NCBI GenBank assembly: GCA_008690995.1
Contig: VRMN01000006.1
Span: 641,501 to 705,500, forward strand
Direction: 5' to 3'
DNA: 64,000 nucleotides
From: Porphyridium purpureum
Taxonomy: Eukaryota > Rhodophyta > Bangiophyceae > Porphyridiales > Porphyridiaceae
Shown: positions 19,380-27,809 of the stretch, in pieces
Position numbering within the stretch: the stretch's first letter is position 1
Layout: every line of letters begins with the position of its first letter
Notes under the pieces: generated by a model
What the model was told of the DNA's origin: nothing
Database searches by the model: none
The model's input: only the letters and a program-made list of their open reading frames with translations
Position numbers and translations under genes: made by a program

Positions 19380-19589
19380 TCACGAGATTGCGACGTAGTG
19401 GTTTTCCTCGTACAGCTTCTCGAGCTCCTCGCGAATGAGGTCCAATGCCCACGTGTGCACGAGCACGTGCGTTTCGTCCAGGTCGCAAATGATGAAGCGG
19501 TTTGGCGCGTGCTGCTCATCCAGATGACGCAGAAACTGCTTCATCGGCTCATCGCATGTCACCAGCGTGCCATACGTCGCGTTCACCAT
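19380..19589 (-). CDS. GTF2H5: TFIIH subunit TFB5/TTDA (p8)
   Basis: 69 residues from the ATG at 19589, matching the roughly 70 of the family. The sequence MVNATYGTLVTCDEPMKQFLRHLDEQ...RFIICDLDETHVLVHTWALDLIREELEKL aligns throughout with human GTF2H5 (VLIECDPAMKQFLLYLDE...KFIIQDIDDTHVFV). TFB5 is the smallest core TFIIH subunit. It stabilises p52/TFB2 and is needed for nucleotide excision repair and for normal TFIIH levels. The frame continues upstream but without an ATG and with Arg/Gly low complexity, so the shorter start is preferred. The gene converges on MCM3 and lies about 190 bp from the permuted tRNA, which is on the other strand. Confidence 0.92.
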   Translation of the reverse strand: MVNATYGTLVTCDEPMKQFLRHLDEQHAPNRFIICDLDETHVLVHTWALDLIREELEKLYEENHYVAIS

Positions 19590-19723
19590 GTCCAGGCTCG
19601 CAATGTCCAACGGCCAAACCTCACCCAACCCACCACCACCATTCCCTCTCCTTCTCTCTCTCCCCCTCCCCCTCACCCCGACACTTAAACTTTCTCCGAC
19701 CACCGAAAATACATTAATTACAG

Positions 19724-19732
19724 TATATAAAG
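19724..19732 (+). promoter_or_regulatory. TATA box upstream of permuted tRNA-Thr
   Basis: TATATAAAG lies about 40 bp before the predicted splice leader of the permuted tRNA and about 55 bp before its first mature base. Upstream TATA elements assist Pol III at many tRNA genes. It sits on the wrong side to serve as the TATA box of TFB5 in a simple way. Confidence 0.45.
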
Positions 19733-19778
19733 TTTAATAACTCCTTCCGCAGCACATGCTTTGCATGGTGAACAAGGC

Positions 19779-19872
19779 ATGCCGCGATCCAGGGTTCAAA
19801 TCCCTGTATGCGCTTCTCCTCGAGTACTCGGGGAAGGCGCATGTGGCCAAGTGGTAAGGCGCGGCACTTGTA
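19779..19872 (+). tRNA. trnT-UGU: circularly permuted tRNA-Thr(UGU)
   Basis: The 3' half comes first. At 19779-19814: A38, anticodon-stem strand TGCCG, variable loop CGATC, T arm CAGGG-TTCAAAT-CCCTG, acceptor TATGCGC and discriminator T. A 22-nt linker follows (19815-19836). The 5' half is 19837-19872: acceptor GCGCATG, TG, D arm GCC-AAGTGGTAA-GGC, G26, anticodon stem CGGCA and loop CTTGTA with anticodon TGT at 19869-19871. Rejoined as 5'+3' the halves give a complete 72-nt cloverleaf: seven acceptor pairs (one G-U), five anticodon-stem and five T-stem pairs, U33, no encoded CCA. G1-C72, C2-G71 and G35-U36 fit threonine identity. The flanks pair as a bulge-helix-bulge: CTTG 19867-19870 with CAAG 19773-19776, 3-nt bulge GCA (19777-19779), opposite bulge TACG (19871-19874), outer helix 19763-19772 with 19875-19885. 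Cleavage after 19778 and 19872 yields the exact 37/38 junction. Confidence 0.93.
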
Positions 19873-19887
19873 CGTTCCGCCATGCGC

Positions 19888-19897
19888 TTTTCTTTTT
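19888..19897 (+). terminator. Pol III T-run terminator of permuted tRNA
   Basis: TTTT at 19888-19891 and TTTTT at 19893-19897 follow two bases after the outer splice helix. This is where a Pol III transcript containing both tRNA halves and the complete bulge-helix-bulge would end. Confidence 0.75.
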
Positions 19898-20153
19898 GTT
19901 GCCGCTGGATATACTCGCCTCTGCTTTCCCCTCTGCTCTCCCCCTTTGTTCCTTCGCGCTTGGATTTATTGTCGGGTAAATGACACGCCGCATGAAGCGC
20001 TGCCCGGTTTCGCGGTCTGAAGTTCATTCATTGTCGCTGCTAAATTTGGCGCAGCTCGTTGGCTTTTTTTCTTTGTTGAGGGGTAAATAAAAAGAAGAAG
20101 CGCGGATCGCAAGGTCAAAGGTAAAGCCAACACAGGTTTTGTAGGTTCGGTAC

Positions 20154-22946
20154 TTAATTCTCCTCGTCGTCGGAACTTGAGCTGGCGAGCGCCTCGCTTT
20201 CAGATGATGACTCAGCTTGGTCGCTGAGTTCCAGCTGTGCGACATGGTCGCTCTCGTCTTCGCTGTCCATGGAAGGAACCGCCGCGATGGCGCCGGCTGG
20301 GCCTTTGGCGTGCAAATCTCCGACGTCTTTTCTGGAAGCGCGCGGCGCGGCACGCATGAGTGCGTCTGTGTCTGCTTCGGCGGCAGTGTCATCATCATGA
20401 ACGTCGTCTTCTTCTGCATAACTGGAATGCGCGCCACCGAGACGCCCGACCAGATCTGCATCCGTTTTGACGCTCGCATCCAAAATTGCGCTGCGCTGCG
20501 CGGTCGCGCGCATTTCGGCCTCGTACCAGCATTCCATGGGCAGCTTTTTCGCCTTACTGACCACTGCAAACTCAGCATTACTGAGAAACACGCGAAGGTT
20601 CTCCTTCTGGCTCGCGCTCTGCTGCGGAGGGGCTGCATTTGTCAAAGCGCCGAAAATAGAGTTCGGTCCTTGCTTTAAAGCAGCACGTGCACGCGTCACG
20701 AGTTCGCTCTGCTCCTCTACTGCACGTATCAAATCCCTCACAAACTCTTTTAGCTCCGCATGCTTGCAATCTTTGGCCAACGGCCGCAGCGCGCGAAGCG
20801 CCGGGTGCGCGAGTTCCGGGAAGGCCGGTGAGCGCGCCATGGTATTCAAGTGTGCACCCAGCAAATACGCGAATCGGTGCACGACCGAACGCGCAAAGAC
20901 AGCCGATTGCTGGTCATCCGCGCTGGCACGAAGAACAAAGCGCCAATCGTATGTATCCCGCAACGCGCTCATACCCTGTTTCCTCTTCTTCGACGTGCGT
21001 TGCTGCTGGTCAGCCGCGCTCAAGGCACGCTTGCGCAGTGAAGCATTCCGATCCAAAAGCGCCACGCAAGACGCAGACAACGGGATGTAGACACCCGTGT
21101 TGGCCTCCAGATCAACCAAGAACCCAATCACATGAAACTGAACGCCGACGTTCCGCGGGCCGCTCGCTGCGCGTACGAGTTCCAGCGAAACTTGTACGTA
21201 CGGGTAAATGAGCGGCCGTAGCTGGTTCTGCAGCGGGAACTCGCACAAAATCGAACCGATCACTCTAAGGATGTTCACCACGTTCCAGCTAAACATCCGC
21301 TGCATCTTGTCCTCCGTGCGATTGTTCTTGGTCTTTTCTGTCGAGTTTTTGGTAGCCAAAGAAGCCGAACTGATTGCGCTTTTGATCTGGACCGCCAGCT
21401 CGCGCACATAGGTGAACACCAGCGCGTAGCTCACTTCCAAGTCAACGCCAAAAACTTGCGTAATACATTTGCACGAAAAAAGCAGCCTTGCGATATTTCG
21501 AGAACTTGCAGCGGCACGCCCAAGCTCCCTTGACGCAACGAAAGAGCGAAACATGCTCTTGGCCACACGCTCTGCGTATAGAGCATCATGCGCCGCAGCA
21601 GCGGAAAGGAGGAAAAGGAACGCTCGCATGGCCGTTGCGTCCGAAACGGCCAGCGTGGCCCACACGCGGCATGCGGACCGAATGCAGCGGAAAGCCAGTT
21701 TGGGAATTGCCTTGAAGAATGGAGTGAGCCGTGCGTAGCTTTGCAGAATCCTGCGAGTCAGACGTGCGTCTGACACTACCTCAAGAAAACGAACCAGGTC
21801 CAGTCCAAAGAACTTGATCACTGGCTCGAACTTGTTCCACTGGACATTTTCCGTTGGATCCACCCCTGAACCTGCCTTTTGAGCTGACGCGCCGCGGCGG
21901 GTTAGCAGCGCTGTTTCAAAGCAGTCCAGCATCTTGAACCACGAGAATGTGACAGCGCGACGATACACTTTCTCGGACGCAAAACGAATTAGCACAGATC
22001 CGCGAGCTCCTGCACGACCGCCCTGCAGCCCCAATTCCATGTCTTCTTCTGCAGAATTTTCCTCTTCCTCACTGCCATCGTCAGTCGACGTACCCGCATC
22101 CTGGTCGTCCGATTCGGATCCATCGTCCTGGCGCCTACCACGCTTCTTGGCCTTCGTCTTGGTTTTGGTCTTGCTTTTACGCTTACCTCCGCCTGCAACC
22201 GACACGCCTCGCTCTGCAATATCCACACCCGCACGAAAGACATGGAGCATGCGTTTGCACGCCTTGTTGAAAACATCTGGGCGGGTCCGCCCACTCGAAA
22301 TTTCCATTTCCAGCTTTTGCAAGTCAGCCATGGTCAACAATGGGACTGGAAGTTGCTCGGATTTAGCTTTTGCATCAGCGAGCCGGGATTGCTTCCGCGC
22401 CGCCTTTCCTTCTTGTGGACCGTCACTATCACTATCTCCATCTCCTTGCGTGCCGTCCAGCTCGCCGTCAGACGACGAAAGATGAAAGTCGAGCAGCTCT
22501 TTGTCATTCTCTTTCAAAAATTCATAAAACTCAGGGTCAGCTTCATGCAGCTGCTGCAGCTGCGCCTCGTGGTCACGCTCGTCCAGGTCGTCGTCGTCAC
22601 TGCCACTGCCGCCACCACCATTTCCTCCCTCGTCCACCATTTTCCCTATCATGCCATCGTTCTTCCCGTTTCGCTTCCGCGAGTTTCCAAGCTCACTTCG
22701 ACTCCGTCTCCCGGGCGCAGCATCCGATCCTGACGCGCGCATCTGTTGCAATTCCCGTGCCTCACTGCCTGTCCCAGCGTCCACTCCAGGCGCCACATTC
22801 CCATCTCCCGGGCGCTTCTGCCGCTGCTGCTGCTGCTGCTGCTGATGCCGCCGCCGCGCTTTCAGCATCAGGCGCGCGCGCGCGCGATCTGTATTCACCA
22901 CCATCACGCCCACAGTCCCTCCCAAACCTCTTCCTCGTTCTCTCAT
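20154..22946 (-). CDS. NOC2: nucleolar complex protein NOC2
   Basis: 930 residues from the ATG at 22946. After a basic N-terminus with a short polyglutamine run (HQQQQQQQRQ) and acidic clusters comes the ribosome-biogenesis signature DPEFYEFLKENDKELLDF. The NOC2 helical repeats follow: FSWFKMLDCFETALL, VQWNKFEPVIKFFGLDLVRFLE, RNIARLLFSCKCITQVFG, and QLRPLIYPYVQVSLELVRAASGPRNVGVQFHVIGFLVDLEANTGVYIPL. NOC2 pairs with NOC1 and NOC3 to move pre-60S particles from nucleolus to nucleoplasm. Compared with yeast, the acidic middle (SESDDQDAGTSTDDGSEEEENS) and the Ser/Glu-rich tail are extended. There is no sign of an intron. Confidence 0.9.
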   Translation of the reverse strand: MRERGRGLGGTVGVMVVNTDRARARLMLKARRRHQQQQQQQRQKRPGDGNVAPGVDAGTGSEARELQQMRASGSDAAPGRRSRSELGNSRKRNGKNDGMIGKMVDEGGNGGGGSGSDDDDLDERDHEAQLQQLHEADPEFYEFLKENDKELLDFHLSSSDGELDGTQGDGDSDSDGPQEGKAARKQSRLADAKAKSEQLPVPLLTMADLQKLEMEISSGRTRPDVFNKACKRMLHVFRAGVDIAERGVSVAGGGKRKSKTKTKTKAKKRGRRQDDGSESDDQDAGTSTDDGSEEEENSAEEDMELGLQGGRAGARGSVLIRFASEKVYRRAVTFSWFKMLDCFETALLTRRGASAQKAGSGVDPTENVQWNKFEPVIKFFGLDLVRFLEVVSDARLTRRILQSYARLTPFFKAIPKLAFRCIRSACRVWATLAVSDATAMRAFLFLLSAAAAHDALYAERVAKSMFRSFVASRELGRAAASSRNIARLLFSCKCITQVFGVDLEVSYALVFTYVRELAVQIKSAISSASLATKNSTEKTKNNRTEDKMQRMFSWNVVNILRVIGSILCEFPLQNQLRPLIYPYVQVSLELVRAASGPRNVGVQFHVIGFLVDLEANTGVYIPLSASCVALLDRNASLRKRALSAADQQQRTSKKRKQGMSALRDTYDWRFVLRASADDQQSAVFARSVVHRFAYLLGAHLNTMARSPAFPELAHPALRALRPLAKDCKHAELKEFVRDLIRAVEEQSELVTRARAALKQGPNSIFGALTNAAPPQQSASQKENLRVFLSNAEFAVVSKAKKLPMECWYEAEMRATAQRSAILDASVKTDADLVGRLGGAHSSYAEEDDVHDDDTAAEADTDALMRAAPRASRKDVGDLHAKGPAGAIAAVPSMDSEDESDHVAQLELSDQAESSSESEALASSSSDDEEN

Positions 22947-23116
22947 GCATGCACTTTCACCGCCACTCGGTCGCCGGCCGACCGCGTTCGCCAAAAATTC
23001 GCGTCTTGTTTTTTAACATTTATGTTTAACATATTATTAACAATCTTTTTAAATTAAAAAACAAAACCGGTCGCGCTCGTGTTTTGCGTGTCGCTTGCCG
23101 CTACGTTCCGACGCCG

Positions 23117-23428
23117 CTACTGCTGCTGTTGGTGTTGGTGTTGTTGTTGCTGCTGCTGCTGCTCGGCGCGCGCAATGCGGTATCGAATGGGTCCGCGCGC
23201 AGTCCGCGGGTCCACGCGCTGGTTTTTCTGTAGCACGTGAATGCGACCGTCGTGCGCGAGCTGCGCGCCCTGTTCGCGCACCACCGCCATCAAGCCGCGC
23301 CACGCGTCGTGGTGTCCTTCCGCCAGCCGGCGCGCGCACTCAGACGGACACACGCTCTTCTCGGTGCCGCGCTCTGCGCACATCACCAGAATGCACGCGC
23401 GCACTTGCTCGTCTGACACACATGACAT
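23117..23428 (-). CDS. DUF3253-domain protein with Gln/His tail
   Basis: 103 residues from the ATG at 23428; a stop lies a little further upstream in frame. Residues 5-83 (DEQVRACILVMCAERGTEKSVCPSECARRLA...WRGLMAVVREQGAQLAHDGRIHVLQKNQRVDP..ARGPIRYRI) match the DUF3253 family, a small winged-helix-like domain common in bacteria and of unknown function. The last 16 residues are a Gln/His run encoded by CTG/TTG-type triplet repeats on the + strand, liable to length change. The bacterial flavour of the family hints at transfer from bacteria, but base composition is like that of its neighbours. It is divergent from the BRO1/ALIX gene, 186 bp away. Confidence 0.75.
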   Translation of the reverse strand: MSCVSDEQVRACILVMCAERGTEKSVCPSECARRLAEGHHDAWRGLMAVVREQGAQLAHDGRIHVLQKNQRVDPRTARGPIRYRIARAEQQQQQQQHQHQQQQ

Positions 23429-23614
23429 CGAAGGATGCTGATGCTGGCCCACTCAGACTCGCCTTCCTCGCAGAAAAAGGGAAACGTGCGGAAACACCGG
23501 AAGCCGCTGAGTGACTTGAAGGCCACGCGAATGAGTGTCCGCAAGAGGGAGGGAGAACGTCAGGGGAATCGGTCACAGAGAGGGGGGTGAGAGGGCGAAC
23601 GGGGATCGTTTGGG

Positions 23615-26185
23615 ATGGCGCAGGTCCGTGCGATCGTGCCCGGCAAGACGGATGTGCACTCGATGCTGTACTACGCGGCGACGGCGGCGCAGAGTCGGCC
23701 GTTGGAACCGTTGCGCGCGCAGAAGCTGACCAAGGCGTGTGAGAGTATGCAGACTCTGCGCATGGGCATGTATACCGTCTGCGCGGACAGGCAAGGCTTA
23801 CCTGCGTCCGAGATGGCCAAGACAACGCTGCTCAAGTACTTTCGCGCGCTTGATATGGTCGCGGCTCACGTCGACACAGGCAAGCAGACGCGCGTCATGT
23901 TTCGCTGGATGGCCAGTGCGCGCGATCCGAACGAGATGTGCGAGTCGAATCAGATCATCGCGGAGAAGGCCTCCGTGCTTTTCAACCTAGCGTGTTCGTG
24001 TTCACGCATCGGCGAATGGCAGTTTGATTCGCGCGGCACCGACTCGCTGCGCGAGGCCGCGAAAGAGTTTCAGCAGGCCGCCGGTTTCTTCAAGACCTGC
24101 TCGGAAATGCTTGTGCAGCGCTCTGCAGCGAGTGACGATTGGCAAGTGCAGTTTACCAAGTTGTCCATCGATTACGTTCGCGCGCTCGAGATCCTCATGC
24201 TGGGCAACGCGCAGGCCGCGTTCTACGAGGTGGCGACCACGAGCGGTTTGGCGGATGATCAGACAGCGCGCATTGCGGGCGGTGCGCGCAATCTGTTTTT
24301 GCTGTGCTCGCGCAAGCTGGAACAGTGTCCTGAGAAACCCGAGGATCTGTTCATTGCGTGCCAGATTCTCGAGTCGTACTTTGAGGCCGAGCTACAGTCC
24401 AAAATGGCACTGCACCACCGCGCCAACCATGACATGGCGCCCCGACTGACGCGCCTGCAGCTCAGTCTGCATGCGGTTTACCGCGCGCGCGGCTCTCTGC
24501 TGCCCATGTTGCGCTCGACCAGGATGCACTCTAATGGGCTGCTAGACAAGCCCAACTTTATTTCGACGATGGAGAGAAGGCTCGAATTAATCGACAGGGA
24601 GCTGCGCGAGCGGCACGCAATGGCAAAAGACGAAAATGACAAGATTTACTTGGCGGTGCCGGCGTCAAGAGTGGATGATGTCGAGGCGCGCGTTTCAGTC
24701 AAGAGCTCACCGGTGCAGAGCCTGATCGACTCGGTTGAAATCGAGCCCGACGTGATCTCTGGTTTTTCGCAACTCATGTCGGTGGGGAAGTCTGGGCCTG
24801 CGCTCGAGTACGCCAACATGGTGTCACAGATGCTTTCGTCCAAGACGCAGAGCGTCAGCAGCGCTCTCGCGCCTGTTGAGGAGCTGTTGAGCCTAATCCA
24901 TATCCAGAGCGACAAACTGCGCGACCCAAGCGTGCTTGCGACATCTTCGAACGATAGTACACGCCTTACGGCCATGAACGAAGCCAAATTGAAGTCGGCG
25001 CTTGAAGCCGTGAAGGGCGGCGGAATTCAACGCCTGCGCTCGCTGGAGGCCGAGGTAATGGTCCAGTCAGAGGATTGCAAGCGCCACCTGGCAGAAATCC
25101 TAGCAAGTATCAGCCGAGAAGAGGCGGATGACGCAACGCTTTTCCATCAGCTCTCAACAGCAAACGCGACCCTTGCGCAGGACCTTTTGCGCACGCGCCG
25201 CCGGTCGCAGGAAGTTTCTGCGCACTACCGTGCCACGTGCGACCGGATTCGGAGCGAACTGAACGCCGCGGGGCGAGCTGACGAGCAGCTTCGCACTCGG
25301 CTTGCGAGTCACGCCGACATGTTAAGCAAGCTGGAAGACGTCAGCCCTGCCGATCTTGACGTGTCCGCGGTGAGCACGGTCGCGCCGTTCAAGGCAAAAG
25401 CATTGGAGCAAATTGGAGCCGAGATGCGCCTGGCCGAGAGCCTTTCCGACTCGCTTATAGCGAAATGCAAAAAGAGCCTTGAGACGCTCGAATCCATCGC
25501 AGCGGCGGACGAATTGACGTCGGACGAGATTCCGGCAGACGCGAGCAAACGCGCCGAGTTTTTCGCGAAGCGCATGGAGTCTCAGTACGGAAAGGTGCAT
25601 GCGAACATAGCACAGCAGAAACGCGAATTGTTTGATGTGGAGCAACAGTTGATGGGTATCATGGATCGCACACTAGAGCAGAATGCGAGCGGCCGCAACG
25701 CGCTAGAGGAGAAGATTCAGTTGGCCGATGCGTTGGAGGAGAGCGCGTCCGAGTGGGCGACGCTGTGCTCATACCTCAATGAAGGGCTCAAATTTTATGC
25801 CTCGGAAAAGAAAAATTTGGTGAAGCTTGCGCAAGATGTGCTTGTGTTTACTGAAGCCCGAAAGACAGAAGGGGACCAGATTTCGAATGAGCTCAATCGC
25901 CGAATGGCTGGTATGTCGCTGGCGGGAGCGGGGTACCCGCAACATTCTGAACAGGCACCAGCGTCGGGGGCCCATGCGTATGGTCACAATCCGTACGGTC
26001 ACAACCCGTACGGGCAGCCGTCGTCCAATCCTTATTCAGGAATTGCGCCAAGTTTTTCATATCCCGGAGCGGGGCCTGGACAAGGGCAACCGCCGCAGCC
26101 GCCGCACGGAGGTGGTTTTGGAGGATACCAGCCCCCTTCGTACCAGCCATTTTACCCGCAGAATCGCCCGCGGCCACCACCCTAG
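23615..26185 (+). CDS. BRO1-domain protein, ALIX/Bro1/PalA type
   Basis: 856 residues. The Bro1 banana domain fills about 1-390, with typical blocks MARVLFNLACSCSRIGEWQ-type (EKASVLFNLACSCSRIGEWQ), ALEILMLGNAQAAFYE and DDKIYLAVPAS-like ENDKIYLAVPAS. A V-shaped, Lys/Glu-rich coiled region runs from about 400 to 735 and a Pro/Tyr/Gly tail (about 755-856) carries NPYGHNPYGQ repeats. ALIX family members recruit ESCRT-III (CHMP4/Snf7) through Bro1 and bind YPxnL motifs through the V domain. They act in multivesicular bodies, membrane repair and pH sensing. In the tail the tandem Tyr-Gly-His-Asn-Pro unit is a repeat expansion. No obvious P[T/S]AP motif is seen there. Confidence 0.9.
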   Translation: MAQVRAIVPGKTDVHSMLYYAATAAQSRPLEPLRAQKLTKACESMQTLRMGMYTVCADRQGLPASEMAKTTLLKYFRALDMVAAHVDTGKQTRVMFRWMASARDPNEMCESNQIIAEKASVLFNLACSCSRIGEWQFDSRGTDSLREAAKEFQQAAGFFKTCSEMLVQRSAASDDWQVQFTKLSIDYVRALEILMLGNAQAAFYEVATTSGLADDQTARIAGGARNLFLLCSRKLEQCPEKPEDLFIACQILESYFEAELQSKMALHHRANHDMAPRLTRLQLSLHAVYRARGSLLPMLRSTRMHSNGLLDKPNFISTMERRLELIDRELRERHAMAKDENDKIYLAVPASRVDDVEARVSVKSSPVQSLIDSVEIEPDVISGFSQLMSVGKSGPALEYANMVSQMLSSKTQSVSSALAPVEELLSLIHIQSDKLRDPSVLATSSNDSTRLTAMNEAKLKSALEAVKGGGIQRLRSLEAEVMVQSEDCKRHLAEILASISREEADDATLFHQLSTANATLAQDLLRTRRRSQEVSAHYRATCDRIRSELNAAGRADEQLRTRLASHADMLSKLEDVSPADLDVSAVSTVAPFKAKALEQIGAEMRLAESLSDSLIAKCKKSLETLESIAAADELTSDEIPADASKRAEFFAKRMESQYGKVHANIAQQKRELFDVEQQLMGIMDRTLEQNASGRNALEEKIQLADALEESASEWATLCSYLNEGLKFYASEKKNLVKLAQDVLVFTEARKTEGDQISNELNRRMAGMSLAGAGYPQHSEQAPASGAHAYGHNPYGHNPYGQPSSNPYSGIAPSFSYPGAGPGQGQPPQPPHGGGFGGYQPPSYQPFYPQNRPRPPP

Positions 26186-26352
26186 CCCGTCTGGTGCCAA
26201 AGTGCTATTTGTTGAGATCAGGTAAAAGTGAAGACATTGCACACACAACGCGCAACGCAGTCCCTACATTTTGTTTTTTTTATTTATTCGGCAACGAGGG
26301 AATTTCACTGGAGGTGCCGTTCGTGCACACTCAAGGCATGGTTGTCTCCATT

Positions 26353-27564
26353 TCAGTCCTGCTGGAAAAACGGAAGCGTGGGACTGTTATCCGTCTTGAC
26401 GCCGAGCGTCCGCACACATTGCCACAAGTTTCGCCCGTCCATAAGCTTCTTACCAATCTCCGAACCGCCACGCGTGTCATCACCGGCAAATTCGCTCTTG
26501 CTCGACTGCATCCACTTGATCGTAGCGCGAATATTCTCTTCCAGCTTCTGCACGCCCATACCGGCATAACCGACGCGTATGCTCAAAGACGAACCGCCGC
26601 CGACCATATCGAAGCGCGTGCCGCTTTGCACGGTTCTCAAAAGGTCCGCCAGTTGGCTTGGATTGTTCTTAGCAAGCCGGTTGACGCTGGCGACGATAGG
26701 CACCTTTTTCGTAGAGTAGAATGCCTTGCTCAACAGACTTGGTAGCATGGTCACGACGGCTTCGTCCGCGATGAAAAAATCATGCGACCCGCACAGCTGT
26801 CGTTTGGCCTCAAAAGTCTTGTAACGCTTCTTCAGCTTGCTAACAGCCAGTACGCGATGCACACCATAGTGAAAGTCTCCGCTTTTGAACCATTCGGCGT
26901 CCTGTCCGGCGGCATTTTCCTCGGGACACGACAGCGCCAGCAGCGCGTCCTTTACCTCTCGCTGCGGATCCTTCGTGAACAAGCAGACATCCATGGCGCT
27001 GGCGTTGGGCGCGTGCGGAAGTCGAATCAGTACCGGCGCGGCTGCTTTCTTCAGCGGCAACGCTTTCAAGGTGACTGTCACCCACACGCGTTTCAAGGCG
27101 TCATCGGATATACCTGCGGTGAGCTGCGCACCCAGCAAGTCTTGCGCAGCCGCGCCTGCAACTTTCTGTCGCTTTCGCCTCTGCTCGGCGACCAGTTCCT
27201 GCACTTGCTGCTCCAGTTCCGGGCATTCATGCCGCAACAGCGCGCTCAGCGCCTTGTCGAGCTGCGACGCCATCGCATCAGAACCACAACCGGGCTCAGC
27301 AGTCTCCTTCTTCACCTTCTTCTCATCCTTCTTCTTTGCCGCCGGCGGCTGCTCACCAGCGTCATCGATATGCTCCGTCGCATGCTCTCGACCTGGCGGC
27401 TTGTCGTTGTCGTTCTCGTTGTCGTCGTCGTGATGGCGTGCAGACTTGCGCTTCATTCCCTTTGGCGTCGCCTGCTTGTCCACCACCTTTGAGGACTTTG
27501 CCTTATCCAGCAAAACCTTTGCAGCGGCGCCATTCTCCGCTTCTACGCGCTTCTTCACCCCCAT
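26353..27564 (-). CDS. ribosomal L1-domain protein, RSL1D1/Cic1/Utp30-like
   Basis: 403 residues from the ATG at 27564. After a Lys/Asp/Glu-rich N-terminus of about 95 residues comes an L1-type two-domain fold: QLDKALSALLRHE, VWVTVTLKALPLKKAAAPVLIRLPHAP, VCLFTKDPQREVKDALL, FFIADEAVVTMLPSLLSKAFYSTKKVPIVAS and a closing VRVGYAGMGVQKLEENIRATIKWM-like block (SIRVGYAGMGVQKLEENI). This pattern is of the eukaryotic nucleolar proteins RSL1D1, Cic1 and Utp30, not of plastid or cytosolic L1 itself. They bind pre-rRNA during ribosome assembly. It converges on the ALIX gene and is divergent from CWC24. Confidence 0.85.
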   Translation of the reverse strand: MGVKKRVEAENGAAAKVLLDKAKSSKVVDKQATPKGMKRKSARHHDDDNENDNDKPPGREHATEHIDDAGEQPPAAKKKDEKKVKKETAEPGCGSDAMASQLDKALSALLRHECPELEQQVQELVAEQRRKRQKVAGAAAQDLLGAQLTAGISDDALKRVWVTVTLKALPLKKAAAPVLIRLPHAPNASAMDVCLFTKDPQREVKDALLALSCPEENAAGQDAEWFKSGDFHYGVHRVLAVSKLKKRYKTFEAKRQLCGSHDFFIADEAVVTMLPSLLSKAFYSTKKVPIVASVNRLAKNNPSQLADLLRTVQSGTRFDMVGGGSSLSIRVGYAGMGVQKLEENIRATIKWMQSSKSEFAGDDTRGGSEIGKKLMDGRNLWQCVRTLGVKTDNSPTLPFFQQD

Positions 27565-27809
27565 CACATCCACGCCGCGCCCTGCTCTTTGTCTCTCCCC
27601 ACTCTTCTCCTTCCGTCGTCATCCACCCGTGAGCTTCTGCGCACGCGGCCGCACGGCCGCATGGCTATCGGTTTAACGGCTACTTCGGTTTAAAGGCGTG
27701 AACCAATAAACCAATAAACCAGTAAACCGACCTGTGTGAATGTGGTGAAAGCGGTTCGGCAGAATGCTGGGCGAGGTGGTGAGCGAGGGAGGAGGCGCAG
27801 GGAGTGAGC
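27565..27809. promoter_or_regulatory. divergent RSL1D1/CWC24 promoter with 8-bp TAAACC repeat
   Basis: 245 bp between two divergent RNA-processing genes. At 27701-27729 an 8-bp period array reads ACCAATAA, ACCAATAA, ACCAGTAA, ACC; single GGTTTAA copies lie just upstream (about 27670 and 27687). Similar 8-bp arrays recur at 37751-37767 and 39351-39380. Confidence 0.5.

Noticed and set aside
18265-19488. 407-codon open frame on the minus strand opposite MCM3
   Set aside because: Shadow of the GC-rich MCM3 coding strand; it also overlaps TFB5. No domain.
19741-19880. Reading the T-arm and the D-arm as remnants of two separate tRNA pseudogenes
   Set aside because: The two pieces complement each other across acceptor and anticodon stems, and the flanks form a bulge-helix-bulge placed exactly at 37/38. 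Two unrelated fragments would not.
26485-26745. Open frame 26194-26745 on + between ALIX and the L1-domain gene
   Set aside because: It is mostly the complement of the L1-domain protein's C-terminal coding part.
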